DNA from: Polytrichum commune
Lineage: Eukaryota; Streptophyta; Polytrichopsida; Polytrichales; Polytrichaceae
Assembly: GCA_950295325.1 (NCBI GenBank)
Contig: OX485806.1
Span: 58,897,169 to 58,957,168, forward strand
DNA: 60,000 bases
Direction: 5' to 3'
Part shown: positions 1-11,300 of the stretch, piece by piece
How the letters are laid out: each line of letters opens with the position of its first letter
Numbering within the stretch: position 1 is the first letter of the stretch
Made by a program: the position numbers and the translations under genes
Notes under the pieces: model-generated
Database searches by the model: none
What the model saw: the letters and a program-made list of their open reading frames with translations, nothing else
Told to the model about the DNA's origin: nothing

Positions 1-1041
1 AGCTATATAATAGATCTTAGCTCCACATGTAGCAATACATGACGGGGGTTCTTTACAAACCTTGCAAACAAGCGTAGACTCAGTTGGGGGTGCTTGATCC
101 ACTACAAAGGCTTGGAGGGTACAACCCTCAAACTCTGTCTCGTTGATTTCGAAAATACGAGGTCGGCGGATCATATATTCGCACTCCTTGTTGTTGCAAC
201 GCAGGTGTCCAACGCAGCCGGAATAACGAAAGGACAAACCAAAATCGTTTGTGATGTTGGTGGTGATGGTCTTCGTCCACACATGGCCGTCGTAACGCTT
301 GTCCATTCCCTGCATAGACTTGGCATGTGACCGTGAGGCCGTGTGACCAGCGGGTGGCAACTCAAATATGACGAGACCATCGAACATAGCAGGAAGGTAC
401 TCTACCCTCTCGTGTCTAATAACCAAGTAGTCTATTTTTTTAAGAATATTTTTTTTCCCCGGCATTGTTGCAAGTTGTTTTAATAAGGGTACTATGCTAA
501 CAGTATCTTGCGACAAAGGATATACTTTAGGAGCGTTCCCACCAACTGTAAACTGAGGCGGGGGCTTGGTGGGACTGACCTCTTCATCTGAAGAAAGTGT
601 AATTACAGACTGAACTCTAACGTTCTCTACAATAGGCGTCCCGACCCCGGGCTCGAGCTTGACCTTCACATCACGTGGCAGAGGAGTTTGAATGGTGCAG
701 GTAGAGGAAGAACGAGGAGTTAGGATCTCAATAGAAGCAGCCATTTGAGATTCAGTGAGGCCATACACTCGGTAACTACCTGGATGAAGAGTCCAAAACA
801 TGTTATTGTTCTCATCGCGATGCGAAATCCGACCAAGGGTATGTAAGCTTTGACGTGACAACATCGAAAATATCCTCGTCAACAACAATAGTGTCCTCTC
901 TGAAGCCGAACCGAATACTCAAACGTTGTGCCGTCACGTAAGCTAGGCCGTCCTCTTCCATCCGAAAGGTAAGTGGGACTCTCACTCCATCAGCATAGAG
1001 GACAGCCATCTCCAACTCTCCGTTAGCAGGAAGATGAGCCA
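1..1041 (-). pseudogene. Mutator-like transposase, N-terminal part, broken and cut by the window edge
   Basis: Seen: reading leftwards from an ATG at 1041 the frame is open to about 830, shifts by one base, and then stays open to base 1, where the window cuts it. Landmarks after the shift are GHVWTKT (about 270-290), GHLRCNNKEC (about 180-211) and CKVCK (about 51-70); the last two have Cys pairs that could bind metal. The same landmarks occur in the same order in the 47.5-51.8 kb transposase (GHVWTKT, GHLECQNPHC, CKMCK), which continues into a DDE-like core and a SWIM finger. Inference: this is a second, diverged copy of that transposase whose catalytic part lies outside the window. The single frameshift suggests a dead copy. 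It could be an exon of a domesticated transposase, but nothing here supports that. Confidence 0.7.
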
Positions 1042-1450
1042 TGATGAGGTGAATGAGGCCTTGCGCGAAGATGGAAATTTGAAAGAGGATTCTCAACATT
1101 GTGGGCTACCTATTTATTAGAAATGTGTTGCAAAAGAGAACAACGATGCACATGATCCACTCGACGAATGAACTATGAAAGAAAGAAACATTAATATTTT
1201 TAAATTTGAAACGCTGCCATGATATACAAAATAAAAGCGTCCAAGTCATGGTAGACATACTATTGGACAAGCAATTACATATGATTAGTTGGCGCCGACT
1301 TAAAGCCTGATTCATTTTTAGGTCTAGAGATAGACCTGACGATTCCGCACAGGAATAGATAGAATGACGAAATTCCAATTGGCCATTAAATATAGGAATG
1401 TCCATATTGGAAAGTCTTATATCCGATCGAGTGATACTCATCTTCTTTCA

Positions 1451-1990
1451 CTAAGGGCCGCTTTACACTTAGAGGCCGGGCCAATTCGTTGTGTAAGAGG
1501 CTTGAAATCCTCATTTGTGATTGGTCAAATGGCTCAAATCGGCCCCAACCCCTTTACATCTAGAGGCCGGGCCGATTTGGTGGTATGATTTTTTAAATTA
1601 AAAATGCATGTTATGACACGGCCCGAGCTCGTTGAATTGGGTGCACCCAAAATGGAAGGCCAATTCTTGGCCTAGAGGCCAATGTCATATTCCACTAAAA
1701 AAATCTTCTTAAATAAAGTATAATTTTTTAAAGTGAACTAAATCCATTGGATTATGTGGAATCTAAAGGCTCTATCTTAGATTATGCTACATCCGTTGGA
1801 TTAGGCTAATTTTTTTGAATCAGCTTGGCTTCTTGGCCCGAGGGCCTTTACATATGGGAAAATTGGCCCCCGGTATAATCTTATTATAATGAGTTGTAGA
1901 GGCCGGCCTCCAACCCAAAAAAGGCTGAAATTTTGTGCAATCGGCCTCAAGGGAAATTGGCCCGGCCTCTAGGTGTAAAGCGGCCCTTAG
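1451..1990. mobile_element. MITE with 36-bp terminal inverted repeats
   Basis: Bases 1451-1486 are the inverted complement of 1955-1990 with about one mismatch; the ends begin CTAAGGGCCGCTTTACAC. The interior holds more GGCCGGGCC-type inverted fragments and no open frame. The flanks (1351-1450 and 1991-2022) resemble 2095-2230, which lacks the insert, so a related empty site lies nearby. If the TIR is counted from GGGCC, the flanking triplets are TAA (left) and TTA (right). That is close to the TWA duplication of PIF/Harbinger elements but not identical, so the superfamily is only suggested. Confidence 0.8.
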
Positions 1991-2094
1991 TATCATAAGT
2001 TATGAATTTTTGAGTGGCGTATGAAGTGTTTAGTTATAGCTGGGTTAATTTAGACATAGATAGGTTTAGTTATGGACTAGATGTTTAAGGACAA

Positions 2095-2230
2095 GAATAT
2101 ATTGAATGACGAAACCCTAATTGGGCATTAAATATAGGAATGTCCCTCGGGGGAACATCTGTATCCGATCGAGTGATACTCATATCCTTGGACTTAGTAT
2201 CAAAAGTTATGAGTTCGCGAGTGGCGTAAA
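2095..2230. repeat. Direct repeat of the sequence flanking the 1.45-kb MITE (related empty site)
   Basis: 2095-2186 matches 1351-1443 (shared block TATCCGATCGAGTGATACTC), and 2196-2228 matches 1988-2020 (AGTTATGA and GAGTGGCG blocks). The local sequence was duplicated and only one copy carries the MITE. Confidence 0.6.
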
Positions 2231-2254
2231 ATGTAATCGGTTGAAGGGAGGGTT

Positions 2255-2659
2255 TTGCGAGTGTTGGAGAAGACATGCTTTGAAAGGGTGACACCTGACA
2301 TGCAGGCCCCTATCAAGAGGAGAAAGAAGAGAGGGAAGTTATATTTCAGTAGCAATAAGGCATTGAAGACAAGTAGAATGGGGAGGAAGAAGGTGGCCAC
2401 TGAAAAATATGAGACAGACGGGATTAATAAAGTTTTGGATTTTGAAGACACACGAGTGAACGAAACATTATCGACGGTGGATGAATCTCAAGGTCCGTCA
2501 ATGACCCGGGGGAGAGGATCTCAGTCTCTAGAAGCATAAAAGGATGTGGGTACCCAATCCAATCCCGCATCCCTACCATCATCGGAGGAGCAAAGTGTGG
2601 AGGAAGAGGTTGAAGAGACGAGCTTGATGGAACTGGAAGGTGGGTTTAGTGAACCCTAA
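2255..2659 (+). CDS. Unrecognised Lys/Glu-rich open frame
   Basis: An open frame of 94 codons (2255-2539) is rich in Lys, Arg and Ser. After one TAA at 2537-2539 the same frame stays open to about 2659 with an acidic stretch (SEEQSVEEEVEE). No family is recognised. The charge pattern resembles a low-complexity nuclear protein or the N-terminal tail of a transposon ORF. It sits between a decayed direct repeat and the tandem array and has no visible splice partners, so it may be chance coding. Confidence 0.2.
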
Positions 2660-2789
2660 ACTTGACTCTTGTGGTAGAAGTTAGCCCCAGACCATAAGAT
2701 AGCCCCAATAGTGGAGGTTGGAGAAGCAAGACATGCGATGGAGGGGGAGCAAGGAACAGGTAAAGGATTTTGCTGTTTCGGATGTGCTC

Positions 2790-5208
2790 CGAGGAGGTGC
2801 CGGTAACGGCACCCCCCACGGGGGACTTTTTTTGTGTGTTTTGTAGTCTGTTTAGGTTGGTCGAAAATGGGCAGCGAGGGGTTGGGGTTTGTTTTTGTTT
2901 TTACAGGTGAGGCGAGTGGCTCGAGAATCCGAGCTAGAAGGCCCTTACTCCGAAGTTAGGTAACATGTTTTGGTTGGTCGAAAATGGGCAGCCAGGGGGT
3001 CCAAGTTGAGGTTTTTGGGTTGCAGGTGAGGCGAGGGCTGGATCATTCGAGCTCTAAGGCTCTTCTTATCATGTTAGGATGTGTGTTTGGTTGGTCGAAA
3101 ATGGGCAGCCAGGGGGTCCAAGTTGAGGTTTTTGGGTTGCAGGTGAGGCGAGGGTTGGATTATTCAAGCTTTAAGGCTCTTCTTATCATGTTAGGATGTG
3201 TGTTTGGTTGGTCGAAAATGGGCAACCAGGGGGTCCAAGGTTGGGTTTTTGGGTTGCAGGTGAGGCAAGGGCTGGACCATTCGAGCTCTAAGGCTCTACT
3301 TATCATGTTAGGATGTGTGTTTGGTTGGTCGAAAATGGGCAGCCAGGGGGTCCAAGTTGAGGTTTTTGGTTTACAGGTGAGGCGAGGGCTGGATTATTCG
3401 AGCTTAAAGGCTCTTCTTATCATGTTAGGATGTGTGTTTGGTTGGTCGAAAATGGGCAGCCAGGGGGTCCAAGGTTGGGTTTTTGGGTTGCAGGTGAGGC
3501 AAGGGCTGGACCATTCGAGCTCTAAGGCTTTACTTATCATGTTAGGATGTGTGTTTGGTTGGTCGAAAATGGGCAGCCAGGGGTCCAAGGTTGGGTTTTT
3601 TGGTTGTATGTGAGGCCATATTCACCCACCCCGAGAGGGTGCCTGTAACGGCACCCCACTCGAAGGCCTTTTTTTGTTTTACAATGTGTATATGTTGGTC
3701 TAAAATGGGCAGCCAGGGGGTCCAAGTTGGTTTTTTTGGTTGCAGGTGAGGCCATATTGAGAGCCCCAGAGCTCTAAGGCCATTATTGTGAGGTTAATTT
3801 GTCTGTTTTGGTTGGTCGAAAATGGGCAGCCAGGGGTCCAAGGTTGGATTTTTTGGTTGTAGGTGAAGCCATATAGAGAGGCCCCGAGAGGGTGCCTGTA
3901 ACGGCACCCCGATCGGGGGCCCTTTTTTTGTTTTACAATGTGTATAAGTTGGTCTAAGATGGGCAGCCAGGGGCCTAAGGTTGGTTTTTTTGGTTGTAGT
4001 TGAGGCCATATTGAGTGCCCTAGAGCTCTAAGGCCATTATTATGAGGTTAGTTTGTCTGTTTTGGTTGGTCAAAAATGGTCAGCCAGGGGTCTAAGGTTG
4101 GTTATTTTGGTTGCATGTGAGGCCATATTCACCGCTCCCGAGAGGGTGCCTGTAACGGCACCCCGATCGAGGGCCTTTTTGTTTGGTTTACAATGTGTAT
4201 AAGTTGGTGGAAGATGGGCAGCCAGGGGCCTAAGGTTGGTTTTTTTGGTTGCAGGTGAGGCCATATTGAGAGCCCCAGAGCTCTAAGGCCATTATTATGA
4301 GGTTAGTTTGTATGTTTTGGTTGGTGGAAAATGGGCAGCCAGGGGGTCCAAGGTTGGTTTTTTTGGTTGCAGGTGAGGCCATATTGAGTGCCCCAGAGCT
4401 CTAAGGCCATTATTGTGAGGTTAGTTTGTCTGTTTTGGTTGGTCGAAAATGGGCAGCATGGGGTCCAAGGTTGGATTTTTTGGTTGTAGATGAGGCCATA
4501 TACAGAGCCCCCGAGAGGGTGCCTGTAACGGCACCCCGATCGGGGGCCTTTTTGTTTTGTTTTACAATGTGTATAAGTTGGTCTAAAATGGGCAGCCAAG
4601 GGGTCCAAGGTTGGTTTTTTTGGTTGCAGGTGAGGCCATATTGAGAGCCCAGAGCTCTAAGGCCATTATTATGAGGTTAGTTTGTCTGTTTTGGTTGGTC
4701 GAAAATGGTCAGCCAGGGGTCTAAGGTTGGATTTTTTGGTTGTAGGTGAAGCCATATAGAGAGCCCCCGAGAGGGTGCCTGTAACGGCACCCCGATCGAG
4801 GGCCTTTTTGTTTTGTTTTACAATGTGTATAAGTTGGTCTAAAATGGGCAGCCAGGGGGTCCAAGGTTGGTTTTTTTGGTTGCAAGTGAGGCCATATTGA
4901 GAGCCCCAGAGCTCTAAGGCCATTATTATGAGGTTAGTTTGTCTGTTTTGGTTGGTCGAAAATGGTCAGCCAGGGGTCTAAGGTTGGATTTTTTGGTTGT
5001 AGGTGAAGCCATATAGAGAGTCCCCGAGAGGGTGCATGTAACGGCACCCCGATCGAGGGCCTTTTTTTTGTTTTACAATGTGTATAAGTTGGTAGAAGAT
5101 GGGCAGCCAGGGGCCTAAGGTTGGTTTTATTGGTTGCAGGTGAGGCCATATTGAGAGCCCTAGAGCTCTAAGGCCATTTTTATGAGGTTAGTTTGTCTGT
5201 TTTGGTTG
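2790..5208. repeat. Tandem array, left part: 117-bp units followed by about 254-bp hairpin-bearing higher-order units
   Basis: From about 2960 to 3600 there are five near-perfect 117-bp units, each with GGTTGGTCGAAAATGGGCAG. From 3600 on the units alternate: one subunit carries a hairpin and the other does not. The hairpin core GGGTGCCTGTAACGGCACCC starts at 3637, 3890, 4144, 4517, 4773 and 5030 (steps 253, 254, 373, 256, 257; the 373 step holds one extra plain subunit). A variant hairpin lies at 2796-2813. Each hairpin is enlarged by flanking CCCCGA/TCGGGG arms and followed by a T-run. Because 117 is a multiple of three, an uninterrupted 209-codon frame runs through 2984-3613; I regard it as a by-product of the period. 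Confidence 0.9.
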
Positions 5209-7309
5209 TGTGAGGCCAAACCCCCCACCCTTAAGCGTCCGTAGTCCGAGTAGTGGGTTTGGGCTCACATTCCTCCGCGGTATTGGATTTGGACTTGGAT
5301 GAGTCCATAGTGCAAGGTTCACCCTTCAAGTGGTCTTGGATTTAACTGGAATTTCACTTTTAACAACTCAATGTACAATTTCAATACGTATGTGGAGAAT
5401 GCACAAGTTAACTATGTTATTTTAACCTCCTTATGCTCGGGTGCTATTTTGTCTTTGTTTGCTTCTAACGTCCATCCGGCCGCTTTAGCTACACAAGCCC
5501 TTAAGGATATCCCTCTCCTAAATGGAGTCCGTGCCGTTGACTCTATACTACCACTTGAACTATCACTTGTGTATTCCGTATCGCTACTATAAGAGGTCTC
5601 ACTTGGTGTCTCCATACCGTACATAAGCCTTTAAGTATTAAGAAATACTTATGTGACTTATGTCAATCTCTCCCTCGCACCTTTGGTCTTTGCTTCCTTT
5701 GTCTTGCCATCGCGAGAGTGCTCCACATTCTCCATTAATTTGTGCACGTGGTTTATTTTTAAAGAGAGGATGCAAGTGTTAAAAAAAACACTATTCTCTA
5801 TAGTCAATCTCAAATACATTTACTTGTGAAAGCCACCATAACACTAACTAGCATAATGTAACTAACTACTTGTCTATGAGCTAATTAGGTAGGCTATCTA
5901 CTAAGCTCCTTCATGAACCCATCTCTTTACTTTCTAATTACATAAACCTAGCTCCTTCATAAACCCAGCTCCTTCATGAATCCAGCTCCTTAGCTTCTAA
6001 CTAAACAAACCCAGGTCCTTCATAAACCCAGCTCTTTACTTTCTAACTAAACAAACCCAGCTCCTTCATAAACCCAGCTCCTTCATGAACCCACAACTTT
6101 GTAGTTGTAATCCCCAACTACCTCACTAATTATTCAAGCCCTTAACTAATCTTCCTACCTAATTTCCCTAATTCTACTAACAACCCCTTTCTAATCACAC
6201 AATTCTTCTCTAATCCTAAAATCCTAAAATCCTAGAGAGGAGAGGGGGAGAGAGAATTTCCTAACTTCACTAAGACTAACTAATCCACACAAGTATATTT
6301 TTGCACTCATCACAACATCAAGTGCTCAACTCTTAAACATGGAACTTGCAACCACGTGTATTCAAAACATGAACTTTAAGTACCACAAATTGGAATCATG
6401 AATTAACTTTAAAATCCTTCACGTCAACACTAATTCTACCAAGAGGTCAAGCCCTCTTCAAGGCTAACAAGCCTTGGCTCTCAAACTAAAAACTAAGCAC
6501 ACACATGTGCTCAAATATGGCTTCCCACACCCACACTTATAACTCGTGGGGTGCCTTGGAGCACAAAGGAAAGAGAGGATGAGTGAGGGAAGAATGAGGG
6601 ATTATATAGTAAGCTTGAGGGGGTGAGCACCCTCAAGGCTCACGATAAGCCCTTGAGATTTCCTCCTACTTAGTAGGCGCCAATCCTATCTTCTAAGCCT
6701 CCCTCCCTCAAATGATCAACAAGGATCCTAATTCGAACATTTAACTAGCCTTGGCTTTCTACCTACCACACTTTACCAAACTTGGGATGCTTCAACCCAA
6801 ACTTAGCCTCCTTCGCTTTCCGCCGCCATAACTTTCTCCCCTTACTTTCCCAAATCGTCGCTCACCACTTAATTCAAACCACGATGCTTAACTCGTGATT
6901 TGATTGGTGCTTTGAGAATTTGCTTATCCTCCACCTTGCATTCTTCCTTGGGCCTTCCCCATTAAGTGGCCATGATGAGGTGGTCCACTTGTGCGCTCCA
7001 TGTGATCCTCCATTCATCCCAATTCGAATGCACTTGCCTCTTGAGTCACTTTGGTTGTCTCCATCCATTTGTACTAGCCTACTCACTAACTACTCAATCC
7101 AAGTTCTCCTTACCTATCCTCATTCACTCAAATCCTTCCGAAGGTAAAAACACAATAACAACTCACATCCTAGCCTCTTACAACATGGTACTTCTAAGAC
7201 TAACATTTCACTCTTTTTATATTTTTGTGAAGTAACATGCTACTTCAAAGTGCATCAACTAACGTTTCAAGGGTCTAAGACTAAATGTGGGCACCCTTTT
7301 GGGCTCACA
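5209..7309 (+). mobile_element. Solo LTR, 2,101 bp, inserted in the tandem array
   Basis: Starts TGTGAGGCCA and ends TGGGCTCACA (TG...CA, inverted ends with one mismatch). It is flanked by a perfect 5-bp duplication, GGTTG (5204-5208 and 7310-7314). Removing the LTR plus one GGTTG puts the hairpins at 5030 and 7390 exactly 254 bp apart, the array period. No retroviral-type ORF lies inside. At 5905-6090 it holds a short minisatellite of AACCCAGCTCCTTCAT-like units. Its first 40 bases resemble the LTR at 53437, so the two are probably the same family; orientation is taken from that LTR, which has a primer-binding site on its right. Confidence 0.88.
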
Positions 7310-8255
7310 GGTTGGTCGAAAATGGGCAGCCAGGGGTCCAAGGTTGGATTTTTTGGTTGTAGGTGAAGCCATATAGAGAGGCCCCGAGAGGGTGCCTGTA
7401 ACGACACCCCGATCGGGGGCCTTTTTTTTGTTTTTCAATGTGTATAAGTTGGTGGAAAATGGTCAGCCAAGGGCCTAAGGTTGGGTTTTTTGGTTGCAGG
7501 TGAGGCCATATTGAGAGCCCTAGAGCTCTAAGGCCATTATTATGAGGTTAGTTTGTATGTTTTGGTTGGTCGAAAATGGTCAGCCAGGGGTCTAAGGTTG
7601 GTTATTTTGGTTGCATGTGAGGCCATATTCACCGCTCCCGAGAGGGTGCCTGTAACGGCACCCCGATCGGGGGTCTTTTTTTGTTTTACAATGTGTATAA
7701 GTTGGTCTAAGATGGGCAGCCAGGGGCCTAAGGTTGGTTATTTTGGTTGCATGTGAGGCCATATTGAGAGCCCCCGAGAGGGTGCCTGTAACGGCACCCC
7801 CTTCGGGGGACTTTTTTTTGTTTGTTTTACAATCTGTTTGGTGTGTTGAAAATGGGCATCCAGGGGGTCCAAGGTTTGTTTTTTTGGTTGCACCCAAGCT
7901 CGAAGGCCCTTATTATTTAGTTATGATGTCTGTTTAGGTTGGTCGAATAGGGCCAGTCTGGGGTCGGGTTGGTTTTTTTCGTGCAGGGGAGGCCATGGGC
8001 TGGAGCATCCGAGCTCGAATGCACTTATTTTTAATTTTTGTTGTATGTTTTGGTTGGTCTAATATGGGCAGCAAGGGCCCGATGTTTATTTTGTTTTTGC
8101 AGATGAGGCCATGGGTTGCAGCCTGTGAGCTTTGGGGACCTTGTTTTATTCTTTTGAAGTCTGTTTTGTGTTGCTCACTAAGGGCAGCAATGTTTCCGTT
8201 TCTATGTGCAGGTTTTGGGAATGGTCTGGGGCTCCTTGTACATAAGTTCAAGTTT
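7310..8255. repeat. Tandem array, right part
   Basis: Continuation of the left array after the solo LTR. Hairpin cores start at 7390, 7644 and 7790. Units become more diverged towards 8255, where only GGTTGGTC and GGGCAGC remnants remain (7938, 8051). Confidence 0.85.
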
Positions 8256-8305
8256 TTATATCTTCTTGAATGTATTACGATGCTGATGACTTCGCTTTGA
8301 TGCAG

Positions 8306-11300
8306 TCCCCCTTACGGATTCGGAGTTGAAGTTGAAGCTCACGACCTTGCGATTAAGGAGAGCGTTCCAACAGCCTCTCGTCTAGAGAAGCTAAAATGGC
8401 AACCAAAACAGAAGGGTCGTCTCTTCATCCTCCTCTACCGTATGATGCCTCTTCCTGTGGTGAGACCGTTCCTCAAGAACGACGTATCCCAACTTGCAAC
8501 ACATTTTATGACCGATGGCTATATGGAAGGGTGTGGTTTTTTTTAGGTGGCTTTGGAGGATCACCATGGGCACACCAATGACGTGACCCCGAGTATGCTG
8601 GCTAAGTGGTCATCGGAGTGGAAGGAGATGAATGCTGAGTTTGAGAAGAAACTTATTGCCGATGATGACTTAAAGATTTTTTCTAACAAAATGTTCATGG
8701 TTTGGGATGGTAACCATCGGCTGCAGGCATGGATGCCTATCATTGAGCAATTTCATACTCATGATATGAATTGGCATTTCTGTATTGAGGGTGTAATTCT
8801 TGACCCAAAGGGAGACGTTCCATCTATGATAGCCGCTCTGCACGAAGTGAATTGGTAAGATCCTAATTCTTGCCGGGAGTGTTTGAGTTTATTATTTGAA
8901 TTTTATGCATCTTCTTAATGTAAAATTTTGGATTTGCAGGAAGAACCAAAAATCTCACGTCACAACGAACCTAGTTCACAAGTTGTTTCGCATCCAGAAT
9001 CTTGCTCCACAACCACTGTCGTACTTTGAGGGTTTGGTATCTCCAACTGTTTTGGAGGCTGCAAGGAAGAAACAGGCTGGAAAACATCGGACTTGGTTTA
9101 CCCTCACCGTTGAAGGTCTCACTGCGGTTCTTTACCAGGTAATTCAACCTCAAATGTTTTTTTGTCATTTCATTTATGATCAAGAAATTCATTTAACTGA
9201 TTCAAATGATTGTTTGATCTATAGCAAGAGATTGCAGAAGCTGCTCATGTTGCTGAAGACAAATACAAGATGAAGAACCCAGATTCTAGCACTTGGACAT
9301 GTCGTAATGCAGAGGAATGGGTTAGGAAAGCTGTGAAGAAAGTCGAGGATAAGCTTGTCACGGAGCTCAGGAGCATTTGCCTGTTGCGGATCCCAAGCTA
9401 ACTCCAGGTTTTCTTGAGGAGATAAAAGCTCACTATGAGAAATTCGATGAACCTGAGATGCTTCAGGAGAAGCTGTATATGCTGGCTACCTTTGCAATGC
9501 TTTCGAAGATGATGGTCAAGTGGCTCCAGAGGTGGAACTCCTCTGCGGCAATTCGGGATGCGCATCGCTTTCCCAAAACTGCCTTCGCCGACTCCAAGCT
9601 CCCGGAATGGCTGAATCGGGCAACATGGTGGGCGCAGGTTAATATTCGTCTTAAATTTCATGTTGTCATTTCACTGTCCCCTAATGAGCTATGAAACTCT
9701 GGAATTAAGACAATATCTAATTTCTTAAAACTGTTTGTGTGCTTGGGATCAGATTGCAGTGGAGGCTGAGGAGCTCTTCTCGGGTGTTCTCACAGATCTT
9801 GAGGAAGTTGTTGACTACAATCCCGTTGGCAAAGATCCTATCCTAACTATCTTCGATTATGTGGAGGCTATGAGGTGTCAGCTCTGGGAGATTGCTTTCT
9901 TCGTTGAGTTGGGTGGAGATAACGGCGTTCACAAGAACAACCCCCCGGAGAAGCAACATTTTTTCGGGCAAGCTGTCCGCAGGGTCCTTTACATGTATTT
10001 TCGATACGTTCTCCTACCCAGGAAGGCCATCTCTAAGGTTCCCCCTTTCTTCCCTAACTACCTGGATATCCAAAGTCTTGATTCCATGTTCACTCCTGCA
10101 ATTGTAAAAACATGGGATCCAATTCATTTTCAGCAGTGCGGATGGTATTTGGACTGTCCGTTCAAGAAACCTCCTCCCTTTGACATCGTACTCAGGGACT
10201 TTATTCAACCTTTCTTACCTTCTCCCGCTACTTCAGTTCCACTATCTCAGTCTCCTACACCCACCCAGGGTGGCTCCTCCAGAAGCAAGACCGTTAGTAA
10301 GGCGAGTACGCCTCGGGGATCCAAGCGGAAGGCTGCTGAGTTAGTTGAGGACCCCATGGAGGAAGATATTCTTGTAACAGGTTGTGAGATCGGTGATCCA
10401 CCTGCAGAACTTGCAGAGCCTTTCAGCTCCCATCCGCCGTGGGCACCTGCTCTAAAGCGTATTCGCCTTGGAGTTGCTGGTCAATCCAATCCCATCGGAT
10501 TCATCCCACTTGCTGTGAAGGCAATGTCTTCTTCCCAGGCATACAACTCCTCCTATGCTTCTTCTCGGGTTCTCGTACTTAATGACTCCTTCCACATGAT
10601 GTTGGATTTTAAGGCGAAGCATAACAAATTCCCTTCAACTTATGATGACATGGTTGCTTTTCTGAATGAGGTACATGTCTAACTTTATTCCCATTCAAAT
10701 CAGCTAGCCTTCCTCTATTCACAAATGTTTTCTATACTTAATGCCATGGTTTTTTGGAAACTAATGTTGGTGCTTAATTCCCATTCAATTCAGCTATCAA
10801 GCCCCTATTCACCAACTCATTGGTTTTTTTTTTAAGGTTGGAGCATCCAGGGAATTCTTCTTCTCAGGCAAGGTGTTGCAGAAGGCTGCCGTGGACCTTG
10901 TTATTGTAGAGTACCATGATGGTTTTCCTGTCCCAGGAGTATCTGAATTCCTCGGGCAAGTTCCAAATTGGAATAAGCAGGTTCAGAACTTTGTCAAGTT
11001 CACAATTGGCTTCTGTCAGGGCTATCTTCACGACAACGGTGCACTCTTCTTATTTTATCCTGACAGTGTGCAAATCAAGAAAGAGGTTCTAAGCTTTCTA
11101 TACAACAACAATCTGGAGGTCAAGGAAGAATGGACCATTATTAATTCTCTCCACCTCACTCACCCTATGCATAACTCAAAGCGGGTAAGTAATTGTAATC
11201 ATTTTCCACTCTTCAAGTTCTACCTCATTCATAATTTCAATCACATTACTAACAATTCGAGGCCTATGTTTGATGTCCAGACTTTGAAGTTCAAAGCAAT

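Noticed and set aside
2790-5208. Repeat array as a CRISPR array
   Set aside because: Units are long and near-identical throughout, with no spacers, in a eukaryotic context.
8537-8546. T8-TAG at the exon 1 stop as a 3' splice site removing the stop
   Set aside because: The protein reads through in the same frame on both sides and the nearest donor (8531) would make a 16-base intron, too short to splice.
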